From Axinella damicornis (taxonomy: Eukaryota > Porifera > Demospongiae > Axinellida > Axinellidae), in contig OZ007506.1 of NCBI GenBank assembly GCA_963931865.1, positions 16,940,242-17,004,241 of the forward strand: 64,000 nucleotides of DNA, written 5' to 3'. Within the stretch, counting starts at the first letter, position 1, and every line of letters starts with the position of its first letter. Made by a program: the position numbers and the translations under genes. Below are positions 21,719 to 34,567 of the stretch, piece after piece. The notes under the pieces were generated by a model. The model was not told the DNA's origin and did not search any database. It saw nothing but the letters and a program-made list of their open reading frames with translations.

Positions 21719-24700
21719 ATGGCTGAGTTGGAATCCAAGAAATCAAATCTCCTTCAGGCTTGTGGAGATGGTGATTTATCCATTGTTACTGAACTAACCC
21801 AGTGGATTGACCTAGATTTGATTGAAGTGAAGGATACATCAGGCCTGACGCCTTTACATCTTGCATGCAAAAATGGACATCTTGACATCACTCACTACCT
21901 TATCAGGCAACGGAACTGCAATCCAGAAACTATCACCTCTGATGGCTGTACTCCTCTGCACCTTGCCTGCACAAGTGGACATCTACATATTGCTGTTGTT
22001 CTCATCGCTGACTATAACTGTGATCCACAGTGCACTGACATTAATGGTTGCACCCCATTACATGCAGCCTGTGAAAGTGGGTGCATGGATCTAGTACAAC
22101 GTTTGATTACAGAATACCACTGTGATCCACAGACGTTCAACAGCAGTGGTAATACTCCTCTGCACATTGCCTGCTCAGGAGGGAAAACTGCTATTGCCAG
22201 ATATCTCATCACTCTTCATGGCATTAGGCCACATTGGATTAACCTAGATGGTTTCACATCGCTGCATTTCGCATGTGCTAGTGGCCACCTAGACACAGTG
22301 AAATTCCTCATCTCACATTGCAACTGTAACCCAGAGATTACTGCAAGTAATGGCATCACCCCACTTCATGTTGCTTGCCTGAAGGGACACAGTAAAGTTG
22401 TAAAGTACCTCATTACTGAACAAAAATACAGTCCAGAAGATTATGACGTTGATGGATGTACACCACTGCATTTGGCTGCTGCAAATGGCCACTTGGCTAT
22501 TGTGAAATACTTTATCAGTAAACTCAATTGCAACCCAGAGATTGCTGACAAGAATGGCTTCACTCCTTTGCACTCTGCTTGCTTGGAAGGACATCTAGAC
22601 ATTGTAAAGTTTTTCCTCTTGGACTGCAAGTGTAACCCACAATGTTCAACAACTGATGGCTGTACTCCACTTCACTTTGCTTGCCTGAAGGGACACCTTA
22701 AACTTGCAAAGTACCTCATTACTGAACAAAAATGTAGTCCAGAAGATAGCGACATTAACAGACGTACACCACTGCATTCAGCTGCTGAAAATGGCCACCT
22801 GGCTATTGTGAAATACTTTATCCGTAAACTCCGTTGCAACCCAGAGATTGCTGACAAGAATGGCTTCACTCCTTTGCACTCTGCTTGCTCGGAAGGTCAT
22901 CTAGACGTTGTAAAATGTTTCCTCTCATACTGCAAGTGCATCCCACAATGTTCAACAACTGATGGCTGTACTCCACTTCACTTTGCTTGCCTGAAGGGAC
23001 ACCTTAAAATTGCAAAGCTCCTCATTGCTGAACGAAAATGCAGTCCAGAAGATAGTGACATTGACGGACATACACCACTGCATTTGGCTGCTCTCAGTGG
23101 CCACCTGTCTATTGTGAAATACTTTATCTGTGAACTCCATTGCAACCCAGAGATTGCTGACAAGAATGGTGTCACTCCTTTGCACTATGCTTGCTCGGAA
23201 GGACATCTAGACATTGTAAAATTTTTCCTCTTGGACTGCAAGTGTAACCCACAATGTTCAACAACTGATGGCTTCACCCCACTTAGTTTCTGTGTTTGCC
23301 TTGAAGGGCACCTTGATGTTGCCAAATATCTCATCTCTGAGTACAAATGCAGTCCAGAAGATAGTGACATTAACGGATGTACACCATTACATTCAGCTGC
23401 TGAAAATGGCCACTTGGCTATTGTGAAATACTTTATCAGTAAACTCAATTGCAACCCAGAGATTGCTGACAAGAATGGTGTCACTCCTTTGCACTATGCT
23501 TGCTCGGAAGGACATCTAGACATTGTAAAGTTTTTCCTCTCGGACTGCAAGTGTAACCCACAATGTTCAACAACTGATGGCTGTACTCCACTTCACTTTG
23601 CTTGCCTGAAGGGACACCTTAAACTTGCAAAGTACCTCATTGCTGAACAAAAATGTAGTCCAGAAGATAGCGACATTAACAGACGTACACCACTGCATTC
23701 AGCTGCTGAAAATGGCCACCTGGCTATTGTGAAATACTTTATCCGTAAACTCCGTTGCAACCCAGAGATTGCTGACAAGGATGGCTTCACTCCTTTGCAC
23801 TCTGCTTGCTCGGAAGGACATCTAGACATTGTAAAGTTTTTCCTCTCAGACTGCAAGTGTAACCCACAATGTTCAACAACTGATGGCTGTACTCCACTTC
23901 ACTTTGCTTGCCTGAAGGGACACCTTAAACTTGCAAAGTACCTCATTGCTGAACGAAAATGCAGTCCAGAAGATAGTGACATTAACGGATGTACACCACT
24001 GCATTTGGCTGCTCTCAGTGGCCACCTGGCTATTGTGAAATACTTTATCTGTGAACTCCATTGCAACCCAGAGATTGCTGACAAGAATGGTGTCACTCCT
24101 TTGCACTATGCTTGCTTGAAAGGACATCTAGACATTGTAAAATTTTTCCTCTTGGACTGCAAGTGTAACCCACAATGTTCAACAACTGATGGCTGCACCC
24201 CACTAAGTTTCTGTGTTTGCCTTGAAGGGAACCTTGATGTTGCCAAATATCTCATCTCTGAGTACAAATGCAGTCCAGAAGATGGTGACATTAACGGATG
24301 TACACCACTGCATTCAGCTGCTGAAAATGGCCACTTGGCTTATGTGAAATACTTCATCCGTGAACTCCATTGTAACCCAGAGATTGCTGACAGGAATGGC
24401 TTCAATCCTTTGCATTCTGCTTGCTTGAAAGGGCACCTAGACATTGTAAAGTTTTTCCTCTCCGACTGCAAGTGTAACCCACAATGTTCAACAAGTGATG
24501 GCAATAGTGACATTGACGGACATACACCACTGCATTTGGCTGCTCTCAGTGGCCACCTGGCTATTGTGAAATACTTTATCTGTGAACTCCAATGCAATCC
24601 AGAGATTGCTGACAAGAATGGCTTCGCTCCTTTGCACTTTGCATGCTTAAATGGGCACCTAGATATCGTGAAGTTTCTCATCACATACTGCAACCTTAAC

Positions 24701-27700
24701 CCGCAACATTCAATAACCAGCTGTCTTGATGACTGCACTCTTCTGCATGCAGCAGCTGTCAACGGCCACCTGCCGGTTGTGAAATATCTCACCAGTAACT
24801 TCGGTTGTAAACCACAGGTTTCTGATAAGTGTGGTCTAACCCCACTTCATTATGCATGCTTGAATGGGCACCTAAGTACCGTAAAGTACCTCATCTCAGA
24901 TTGTAACTGTAGCCCATTTTGTCCTGCACATAGTGGTAGTACTCCACTGCACTGTGCTTGCCAGAATGGGCACCTTCATGTTGCAAAGTACCTCATTACT
25001 GAACAAAAATGTAGTCCAGAAGATAGCGACATTAACAGACGTACACCACTGCATTCAGCTGCTAAAAATGGCCACCTGGCTATTGTGAAATACTTTATCT
25101 GTAAACTCCGTTGCAACCCAGAGATTACTGACAAGAGTGGCTTCACTCCTTTGCACTCTGCTTGCTCGGAAGGACATCTAGACATTGTAAAGTTTTTCCT
25201 CTTGGACTGCAAGTGTAACCCACAATGTTCAACAACTGATGGCTGTACTCCACTTCACTTTGCTTGCCTGAAGGGACACCTTAAACTTGCAAAGTACCTC
25301 ATTGCTGAACGAAAATGCAGTCCAGAAGATAGTGACATTAACGGACGTACACCACTGCATTTGGCTGCTCTCAATGGCCACCTGGCTATTGTGAAATACT
25401 TTATCTGTGAACTCCATTGCAACCCAGAGATTGCTGACAAGAATGGTGTCACTCCTTTGCACTATGCTTGCTTGAAAGGACATCTAGACATTGTAAAATT
25501 TTTCCTCTTGGACTGCAAGTGTAACCCACAATGTTCAACAACTGATGGCTGCACCCCACTAAGTTTCTGTGTTTGCCTTGAAGGGAACCTTGATGTTGCC
25601 AAATATCTCATCTCTGAGTACAAATGCAGTCCAGAAGATGGTGACATTAACGGATGTACACCACTGCATTCAGCTGCTGAAAATGGCCACTTGGCTTATG
25701 TGAAATACTTCATCCGTGAACTCCATTGTAACCCAGAGATTGCTGACAGGAATGGCTTCAATCCTTTGCATTCTGCTTGCTTGAAAGGGCACCTAGACAT
25801 TGTAAAGTTTTTCCTCTCCGACTGCAAGTGTAACCCACAATGTTCAACAAGTGATGGCAATAGTGACATTGACGGACATACACCACTGCATTTGGCTGCT
25901 CTCAGAGGCCACCTGGCTATTGTGAAATACTTTATCTGTGAACTCCATTGCAACCCAGAGATTGCTGGCAAGGATGGTGTCACTCCTTTGCACTATGCAT
26001 GCTTGAATGGACACCTAGATATCGTGAAGTTTCTCATCACATACTGCAACCTTAACCCGCAACATTCAATAACCAGCTGTCTTGATGACTGCACTCTTCT
26101 GCATGCAGCAGCTGTCAACGGCCACCTGCCGGTTGTGAAATATCTCACCAGTAACTTCGGTTGTAAACCACAGGTTTCTGATAAGTGTGGTCTAACCCCA
26201 CTTCATTATGCATGCTTGAATGGGCACCTAAGTACCGTAAAGTACCTCATCTCAGATTGTAACTGTAGCCCATTTTGTCCTGCACATAGTGGTAGTACTC
26301 CACTGCACTGTGCTTGCCAGAATGGGCACCTTCATGTTGCAAAGTACCTCACTATTGAACAAAGCTACAGTCCAGAATGTGGTGATAACAACGGTTACAC
26401 ACCACTTCATATGGGTGCTGCTTTTGGTCATCTTCACATTGTGAAGTACCTCATTTGTGTACTCAAATGGAGTCCGCTACATGCTACCAAGATGAATGAG
26501 AGTGGCTCTAAACCACTGCATTTTGCAGCTGGTAATGGTCATATCCATATTGTGAGGTTTCTTACCGGTGAAATTGAATGTGATCCACAAAGTGCTGACA
26601 AGTACGGCAACTCTCCCCTCCACCTTGCCTGCATGAATGGACATACTGAAATAGCTGAATATCTTATAAATGAGCAGCAATGCAATCCAAACTGTGTCAG
26701 CAATGATGGCTGTACCCCAATGTATTATGCTTGCCTACAAGGACACCTAGATCTTGTTAAACTTCTTAGGAATGAGTATGGCTGTAATCCTGAAACACTT
26801 GCCAATATTACAATCCAACGTGGACAGAATGCATTTGAAAACAATGTGTTCAGTGAAATAGTTCATGAGAAATGCAGCAGTTGTATAGGAAGAGCTACAC
26901 TCCTTCATGCAGCATGTGAAACCGGTCATCTTCATATAATTGACTACCTGATTTCTGAATGTGGTTGCAATCCAAACTGTAGAAACAGTCTTGGAATTAC
27001 CCCACTGGGTTATGCAAGTATGTTTAAGCGTCGTGATGTTGTCAAGTATCTCATCACTGAATGCAGGTGTGACTTGAAATTTGGAAAAGAGTACGTTGAA
27101 CTGTACACTGAATTGCTACTACACAAGGAATACCTTCGTCAATTTAACATACTTTCTGATCAAATCAGCGATTTTCTAGAATCCTGTGACCACACTGAAC
27201 TCAGCATCACTCCAGTCTTTGTGGCTGCTTATGCTGGAGATGTTGAGTTTTTGAAATTTCTCATTTCAGAATGCAAACTTAGCCCAGATAGTGATTGTGG
27301 TCCGTTTGAAGGCATGACACCCCTACACGTTGCTTGTGCATTTGGACATCCTAATGTTGTAAGGTATCTAGTGGAATATGGTTGCAATCCACAGTGTGTT
27401 ACCAGGCATTGTCGAGTGACTCCATTGGATTTTGCTTGTGCTTGTGGACGTCTTGACAGCATCAAGTATTTGGTTGCTCAAGATCCATCGACTGCCAATC
27501 AAGAAAGTGTACCTGATCAGGAATCTGAAAGTGGGCACATTAATATTGTTGAGTATCTAATCACCAAGTGTGAACTTGACCCTCATATTTCAAATGATGA
27601 AGGCCTGACCCCACTCCACCTTGCATGTTGGGGAGGCAGCAGCATTGCAGAAACTGTTGATTCAACAAGCAGTACCAATTTTAGCATAATGAATATATTC

Positions 27701-30700
27701 ACCAAACTGTGGGATACCTTCTTCTCGCCTATCAGAGGATTTCTGAGTAAGGCTTTTGGAACTGCATGCTCCATTGACATTGCTGAATCAAGGGATTATC
27801 CTGTCAACATGGGCACTGAATCCACAGTTGAGAATATGGATTCTTCGGTCAATGGCCTGGGCACTGAATCTACAGTTAATCTGCAGCAATCAGATAGGCA
27901 AAATGATCGAAATCTTGATATAGTGAAATATCTGATTACCATACATAACTGTGATGCACAGCATAGTGACAACTATGGTAGAAACCCATTTCATCTTTCG
28001 TGTGCCAGTGGTAATCTTGAGATCGTGCAATACCTTTTTAATGAAAGGCTGTGTGATCCTCTACAAACAACCAAACCAGGTGATACCCCACTGCATTTGG
28101 CTTGCATGTTTCAAAGTGTAGAAGTTGTCAAGTTTTTGCTTTCGTCTGGGATATGTGATCCATTTTGCAAGAACGGAATGAGAAAAACTCCCTTGGAAAT
28201 TGCTGAATCACCAGAAATCAGAGGAATGCTTAGAAAAATTGAAGATTGCAAAAGCAACTATCCCTTTGATTCATACATCAAAGTGTTTGTCCTTGGTAAT
28301 CCATCCGTGGGCAAAAGTACATTGGTCAAAGCACTTCAGAACAACCCTACCTTTCTCAGTTCCTTAATTGGTCAATTTCGAAGTGTTAAAGGAGTAAGTA
28401 AGCAAACTGCTGGAATTGATTTGAAGTTCACTTGTACTACTGCATTTGGAAATGTAATTTTGTATGATTTTGCAGGCCAACGTGAGTATTACACCAGCCA
28501 TGCAGCTTTCTTACAAAGTTTTATGCCTCACAAGACTGGAATATTTGTGGTTGTTGTGAACATTTCTGACCACAACAAAGCGCTTGATGAAGATCTACAG
28601 TATTGGTTGACATTCATTCAGGAAAGTTGGACCCACAGTAAGACAAAACCATGTGTCATACTTGTTGGCAGCCATTCTGACCAAGTCAGGGAAGGGATAG
28701 ACAAAAAGAGTTCAGTACTTAAAGAGATTGCACGCTCTTCGCAAAACTCCTTGGAGTGCATAGGTGTAACCTGCCTAAACTGTACTGAGTATGTTTCTGC
28801 AGGCTTAAACCAACTTCGTTCCTATCTTGAAGCTGGCTGCACAGCTCTTCGAGTACGCACGATGAAATCTTCAGTTGTTGACCACCGTTGTTATCTTCTA
28901 CTGGACCATCTCCAGACTACCTGCACTCCTGTCGGTCTCCGGATTAAAGATATCTGCACAAGTCTTCAATACAATCTACTTCTGCCTTCCTGTCCAAATG
29001 ATCTTTTGTGTTTGCTTCAAACACTGCATGACAAAGCCCAAATAATACTCCTCACGAATGAACAGGAGCCCAAAGATAGCTGGGTCATCACTAGAATTGA
29101 AGTGATGTTTAAAGAAGTTGTGGGTACAGTTTTTGCCCCATGTGACTTTCCACGGTACAGTGCTCTATCAGGTAGCACTGGGGTGGTTGCAAAGTCTAAA
29201 TTAATTCAGGTGTTTCCTGATCTTGATGTAGACATGATCATAGGATTCCTGGAACACTTTGAGTTTTGTTGTCGAGTTGAACAAGACTGGACCACTGAAC
29301 TGCAGTCATCAACAGCATGGTACCTCTTTCCAAATCTTGTTACAGAGGACCGTCCTGACAATTTGTTCATTGAAAGTAGCGCAATCTCATACCGCAGTAG
29401 GTGGGGCCTATATTCTTCGGAATGGCAGTTTTTTACCCGTCGATTACTCCATGTCCTACTTCTCAGGTTTGCCTTTGGCTTTGCTAAGCCTCAGGACAGT
29501 GCTGCTCTGGTAACTAACAGGCGGTTTGAATGCCTGACAGAAAGACAAGGCTGCACAATGTGGAAAAGTGGGATCATGTGGTGTGACACAAATGGGGTAA
29601 CAACAGTTTTTGAAGTTAAAGATCTGAAAAAGGTGGTTCTCATTATGACATGCACGAGAGAGTGTGAGACTCACTGTGTCAAACTTCGCACACAGTTGAT
29701 TCGAGCTATCTTAAAAGCAAAGGAGGAATTTTGTCGACGCGTTTGCACAGAGGAGTACATAATTGATGTAGCAACTGATAAACATCTGCAAGCAGTAGAA
29801 CTGCACAGTGTCCGACATCTCAGCCAGAAAATTTCAACCAGATGTGCAGATGATCAGCCAGACTTGATGCTTGTAAATTCGGATGGAACTCCAGGGAAAA
29901 GAATTTCTGACCTTCTCCACTTTGAACCATATGCTTTACTCACCCCCGATCTCATAGAGGAGTTGTTTACAAAGAACAAGGCTAAATGTACTCTTAGTGA
30001 TAGAGCCATCACAGACCTAGCAAGTCGTATTTACCCATCTAATGATACCCTGGTGAAGGTCTTGAATCCTGATCGCACAATCCTGAGTGAACGGTGTAAG
30101 AAGGTTGCAGAAAACCTTGATGAAAACTCAAAAGAAGTTTTAAGGTGTAAAAGCATTTTGGAAGCCTGGAAGGAGCATCATGGGCCAACTGCCACGTATA
30201 GAAAGTTGAGAAAGGAGCTGGACAAATACAGCATTTTCTGTGGAAGACCTCCAATTATTTTGGTTAGTTTACATGCAGTTACCAAATTGCAATGCATTTT
30301 GTTATGTGCATACTCTTACTGTCATGTGTTTATACTTAGCAGCTGAGTGCATGTCTTTGATACATGCTGTTTCTTGCTGCAGACTGGAGACAAAGGTGAA
30401 TGTGGTCTTCAGCCCGTCCAGTCAGTAAGTTGCATATTTACTCACAAGATGCCATGTGATGGACTGCAGCTATAAATTCTGTTCTTATCCTGCAGTCTGG
30501 TGAAAGCGAAGATGAAAGTGGAGACCTGAATGTCAGCTGCAGTAGCTTCTCAAATGGTGAGATATTATGATAGTGTGGATCACAACAGCATATAGTTCCT
30601 ACTTGTCCGTTTATACTTTCAGCATGTATATTTCGTGCTGTATAGGTGATCCAGTTCTTCTACCAACCTTAATTGAGTGTATCAGATTCCGAGGACAGAA

Positions 30701-30983
30701 GAGAAGGATCAACATTCCACAAGAGATCGGCACAAAGTACAAAACCTTTGGTATCCTGCTTCTGGAAGACAGTAATGGAGTACGAGTAGATGCACTTGAA
30801 CTTGAACACAGATTCAATTCTGAACTTATCAACTCGAAGATTCTCCAGGAATGGATTGCTGGCAAGGGAAAGCATCCTGTAACCTGGAAGACCCTCACTG
30901 AAGTGTTACGTGATGTTGAACTCCGGACTCTAGCAGAAGACATTGACAGTGTCAAATGTTGCAGTGATTCAGAAATGTTATAG
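21719..30983 (+). CDS. Giant ankyrin-Roc-COR protein with C-terminal death-fold-like domains (ROCO family), 4 coding exons
   Basis: Exons 21719-30262, 30383-30424, 30496-30556 and 30646-30983 join in frame to 2,995 codons including stop; introns are 120, 71 and 89 bp. Residues about 5-2170 are roughly 60 ankyrin repeats (TPLHLAC.NGHLDIVKYLI, about 33 residues each), followed by a Roc GTPase with P-loop GNPSVGKST (2193-2201), DFAGQ (2250-2254) and VGSHSD where NKxD is usual. A COR-like region follows, then a helical segment (about 2720-2850) that may be a death domain. Exon 4 adds EIGTKYKTFG...GKGKHPVTWKTL.EVLRD, a death-fold-like module I associate with sponge proteins. The arrangement resembles DAPK1 without its kinase, so a signalling or innate-immune scaffold is plausible (inference). 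The ATG lies 2 bp after an AG acceptor, hinting at an upstream untranslated exon. Reading through intron 1 would end at 30346 and lose the last module. Confidence 0.9.
23639..26350 (+). repeat. 1,356-bp tandem duplication inside the ankyrin array
   Basis: Unit 1 (about 23639-24994) and unit 2 (about 24995-26350) are almost identical at the DNA level and are in frame (452 residues). Older, more diverged offsets of about 921 bp (for example 22672 against 23593) are also visible, so the array grew in several steps. Both 1,356-bp units carry the same shortened repeat junction TSDGNSDIDG. Confidence 0.85.
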
Positions 30984-31239
30984 AACTATTTGTATCATGT
31001 GGAACAACATGACTTCCTCCATACGCAGTTAGCACATGCATTATGATCATCACAGATTTACATGGATTGTTGTAGTAACTTGAACCTTGAACTCTTTTGT
31101 GTATGCATATTCACATAAGTACTTCCTGTTGTACTAGCCGGACCGTTAGCCTGCTCATTGTTCTGTGTCTTTTTAGTATTTGGCGTCTTGCGCCGTGGCC
31201 CAGTATAATGCACCTATAGCTTATATTATATAGTATGTA

Positions 31240-31245
31240 AATAAA
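31240..31245 (+). terminator. Polyadenylation signal AATAAA of the ankyrin-Roc-COR gene
   Basis: AATAAA about 257 bp after the stop codon, in A/T-rich sequence (GTAAATAAAATTATG). A poly-G run (31313-31328) follows. Confidence 0.6.
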
Positions 31246-31312
31246 ATTATGTCATGACTGTCTCAATTGTATTTTATGGACATTGAACTGTGTGCGAATT
31301 GCTGATTATATG

Positions 31313-31329
31313 GGGGGGGGGGGGGGGGG
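31313..31329 (+). repeat. Poly-G run
   Basis: About 17 G just downstream of the ankyrin gene. From here to about 32700 I see no gene I can support; a 137-residue open frame at 31997-32410 lacks any domain I recognise. Confidence 0.85.
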
Positions 31330-32713
31330 AATTACATACTGAATTATACTGGGATTACATTGATTGGTCTACATGCAGTTGTCTACTTGCTCTTGTGGAA
31401 GGTCACATCACTATACCGGCCGGGTGTCAATTATGTTCAAGTCACACACATATAGACCGACATATATAATGTAATGCCAGTAATAACTGAGCATGTGTCA
31501 AATTGGTTGGTTGTTGAAGATCTCTCAGCTTCTCTTTATTTCAGAGTCTAGTTTATTAGCTGTTGCTGAAGTGCCATAATTATATCGAAGTGCATATTGG
31601 TCCGGCAGGAAGTATAGGGCAATGGGTTAGGGTATATTAGGGCAATGGGTTAGACGTTGACAGCAAAATATAATCAGCAGGAAGGAAAGAGGTAATTCAC
31701 TATCTTACGTGTAGCCATCTTTATAAATAAAACAAGCTAATACACAAAACAGCCTCATCCTCAATCTCCATTCCAAGCTTCCATCAGATCTTTGCATATA
31801 TACAAAGCTACAATGGAAACTGCATGCATGGTTGCGGGGCCTGCATGAGTACGATGCTAGATAACACAGCATTGTTATCAGATCAGTTTAACATTTACCA
31901 GACCTTGATTAGAAGAAACTGCAACATTGATTTTTGTTCGCACGTGGGAGAGCCGGGGAACGAGGCTAGGGCATTGCAGTTAGCTATGGAAGACTGGTGC
32001 AGTCGAACCAAGGCAGTCAGGAGTCTTGCATTGTCGAGCACCTAGGATACTGTGCTTCCAGTAGTAGTCAAGTTGATTATGGCAAAGACAATATTTGTGC
32101 TATCACCTTTGGCTTGGGGGCCATGAGCTGGCATTGGATTATCAAGTTGCCACCATGCACCTTCAGTTTTAAGATATCTCCTTGGAGAAACCTGAAAGCG
32201 TTTCCCTGGAAATTCAGCACTCCACAGAAACCTAGAGTTCCAGGTAAGTCAGTCAGCCTGTTCTTGCTAAAAGATAAGACCTGGAGCTTCCAACTGATGC
32301 ATGGAGGGACTTCAGCCCAGTGTTGTCCAGCAATAATCTTTATTGTAGAGATTCAGAACTGCATGTGTATTTGGTTCTGCTGTAAGTATTTTGCCACAAG
32401 TACATTTTAATACGGCACGGTGTGGGCTGTCAAAACTAACCTGAAGTTGAGACTGCAGTGGGATAGTCTGAGCTATTCTGCTGAGGTCTATTTCCACTAA
32501 AGAATTGCATTAGTCCATGCAGCAGAATGCTGGCATCTGTGAGATATACATTGTAGCACTTTTGGACAGAGTGTGGTTATTACACACTCCCATGTACAGT
32601 CAAACAGGAAGATTGAGGTTTCGAATCACCATGCAGTGTCTGTAGCTAGTCTAACAAGCTAGCCCTTCGCTTTCTCCAGCATGTGATTGCTTTCAGTAGG
32701 CGTGCGCAGAGAA

Positions 32714-33006
32714 GGAAGGTCTAGAAACTTTGGACCACTTTACTCGGTGCGAAAGAATGGTTACGTCACATCCGTTTACGTTATATTAGTGCAACTGCAG
32801 TCAGTCGATTCCGGCCCACTAACCTCATTGGCTGCTTATATTTCTGTCTGTTTGGTCGTTGTGCAGGAGAGCAGCAAACACGTACAGGCAACTTCAGACA
32901 GTCCTCAACGCTTGTACCGAGTGATTTGAAACATGACAGCTGCATTCTGATTGGCTCTACCCGAGTAGAGCCCAAGCAAAGTGGTCCAAAGTTTCTAGAC
33001 CCTCCG
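32714..33006. mobile_element. MITE with GGTCTAGAAACTTTGGACCACTTT ends (~290 bp)
   Basis: The left end around GTCTAGAAACTTTGGACCAC is repeated inverted at the right end (GTGGTCCAAAGTTTCTAGAC), continuing through CGAGTA. The interior has no coding signal. Confidence 0.7.
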
Positions 33007-33282
33007 ATCCTTTTCCTCATGCGGTCACGTGAGTTTGATCTGTGCGCAGGGAAAGCTAAACTATGTCTGTAGCCTCCTATACTTGTCAAACCATTCATCT
33101 CTTCGTAGTCCAACTGTCAGGCAAATAAAGGAGAACAGCACACAATTACAGCACAAGCACTGCACCCCAATTTAGCCATGCAAGCATAATAATGTTTCAT
33201 GCATAATACATTGACATTGCTAATTAGCCCCTCCCTCATGAAATGTCATTGCATGCATGGCTCACTTTTAATAGTCTGACAG

Positions 33283-33605
33283 GCCTTCTTCTGATTCAGA
33301 AGCGTTCTCAACTGCAGACAGTGGATCCAGGCAGGACGTGAGGCTGGTAAGTACAGCACCATGTCACGCTGCGCTGCATCAGCACTATAGCTAGCTATAT
33401 AGTTTTGCTGTGAGGGACTTTGAATATTCTTCCATCTGCAGCTGTTTCTCTATTTTGGAGACTGTGAAAACAGTTGCATCCTGCTTGGCTGGACCCAATA
33501 TGGGCTCCTAATTCAACGTGTACAATTACTTCTGTGCTCATCTTGCACCGTACTGGGATATTCTTGTCTGCATGAAAAGGTTCCGCACTCTGTGGATAAC
33601 CGGAG
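33283..33605 (+). CDS. Possible upstream coding exons of CEP57 copy A (two exons)
   Basis: Candidate exons at 33283-33346 (or starting 33300) and 33442-33605 are open, have AG acceptors and GTAAGT/GTGAGC donors, and connect phase 0 and then phase 2 into the exon at 34558 (giving ..NRS-YQRMEDPL). The first encodes a Ser/Asp-rich piece (SSDSEAFSTADSGSRQDVRL), the second a Leu/Cys-rich piece. Neither resembles CEP57, and they have no counterpart at copies B and C. They may belong to another transcript or be chance open frames. A GC-rich promoter-like patch (CGCATGCGCAC...GGGGCGGG, about 33648-33675) and a GTGAGT donor near 33770 lie downstream and would suit a CEP57 untranslated first exon instead. 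Confidence 0.3.
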
Positions 33606-34567
33606 GTGAGCGGTTAGTAGGTGTATTCATTCAAGGATAGCTATAGTACGCATGCGCACACTGCGCAGGGGCGGGACAACCCTATCTGCATTCGAACTGG
33701 CAGCCAGCCTTAGCATCTAAGCTTGTACGACTTCGAGACCAGACTTGGCTAAATCCAGTCATCAATGTGAGTTATCAGAGCACGAGATGGTATAGTCAGT
33801 GTCAACTAAACGGTTACTTAGACTATTAGTAGTAGCCGAGGCAGGTAGTAATTACTGCTCAGTGCCTGCTCTGTGGCTGCCATATAGTCTCGGAACCAGA
33901 CCCTTCGCATGGGGAGGAGGAGGGGTCTGGGTACGTGCCTACATACTTTGCTCCTTTATTGAGCCAATTTGGTAACTGCATGAACTGGCTCATGCATCAG
34001 AGTGGCACTCCATGGGGTCAATGAAAGCTGCAATTTAGAAACAAAGAACAGAACAAAGAATGGAAGTGCTTTTGTTGGGGCGATTGACACATTACTGTTT
34101 TACACATAAAGTAATCCATACAGCTTCCAATTGCTGAGTATGAGCCTCTGCCCTGCCCCTATCCTGACTCTGTGTAATCAACTTTAAGATTTCAGCGCAT
34201 GATCGTTCTCTAGACTTGGATCTGGGTCAGATTAAAGATGGCCCTGACGGATCATACAGCAGTCATCACTAGCTATATACATGTTCTCTAATTAGCTCTT
34301 GTACACTGCAAGTCCAGTTTGAGAAACGAGCGCTTTCATGTCTGCTCCACAACCGCTACCAAATTTGACCTTTTGATTTCCGTTCTGTGTTCCATTCAGA
34401 GTTTCCAGCTTTCCCAGTCGTGTTCCATACCTTCCCACACACTGATATTCTCATACTGCAAGTGATCAAGGTGGGAAGGCCTGTAACAAGGCTGTTAGAG
34501 TGAGTCAGCTCTATCTACCATGCGTAGGGTCTGACACTCTGCATCCCTGCCCCACAGTTATCAACGT

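Noticed and set aside
22012..27780. Many antisense frames of 60-150 residues under the ankyrin gene
   Set aside because: They recur with the same period as the ankyrin repeats and are shadows of the sense strand.
31997..32410. 137-residue plus-strand frame downstream of the ankyrin gene
   Set aside because: No recognisable domain, no splice or promoter context; it overlaps element-like sequence.
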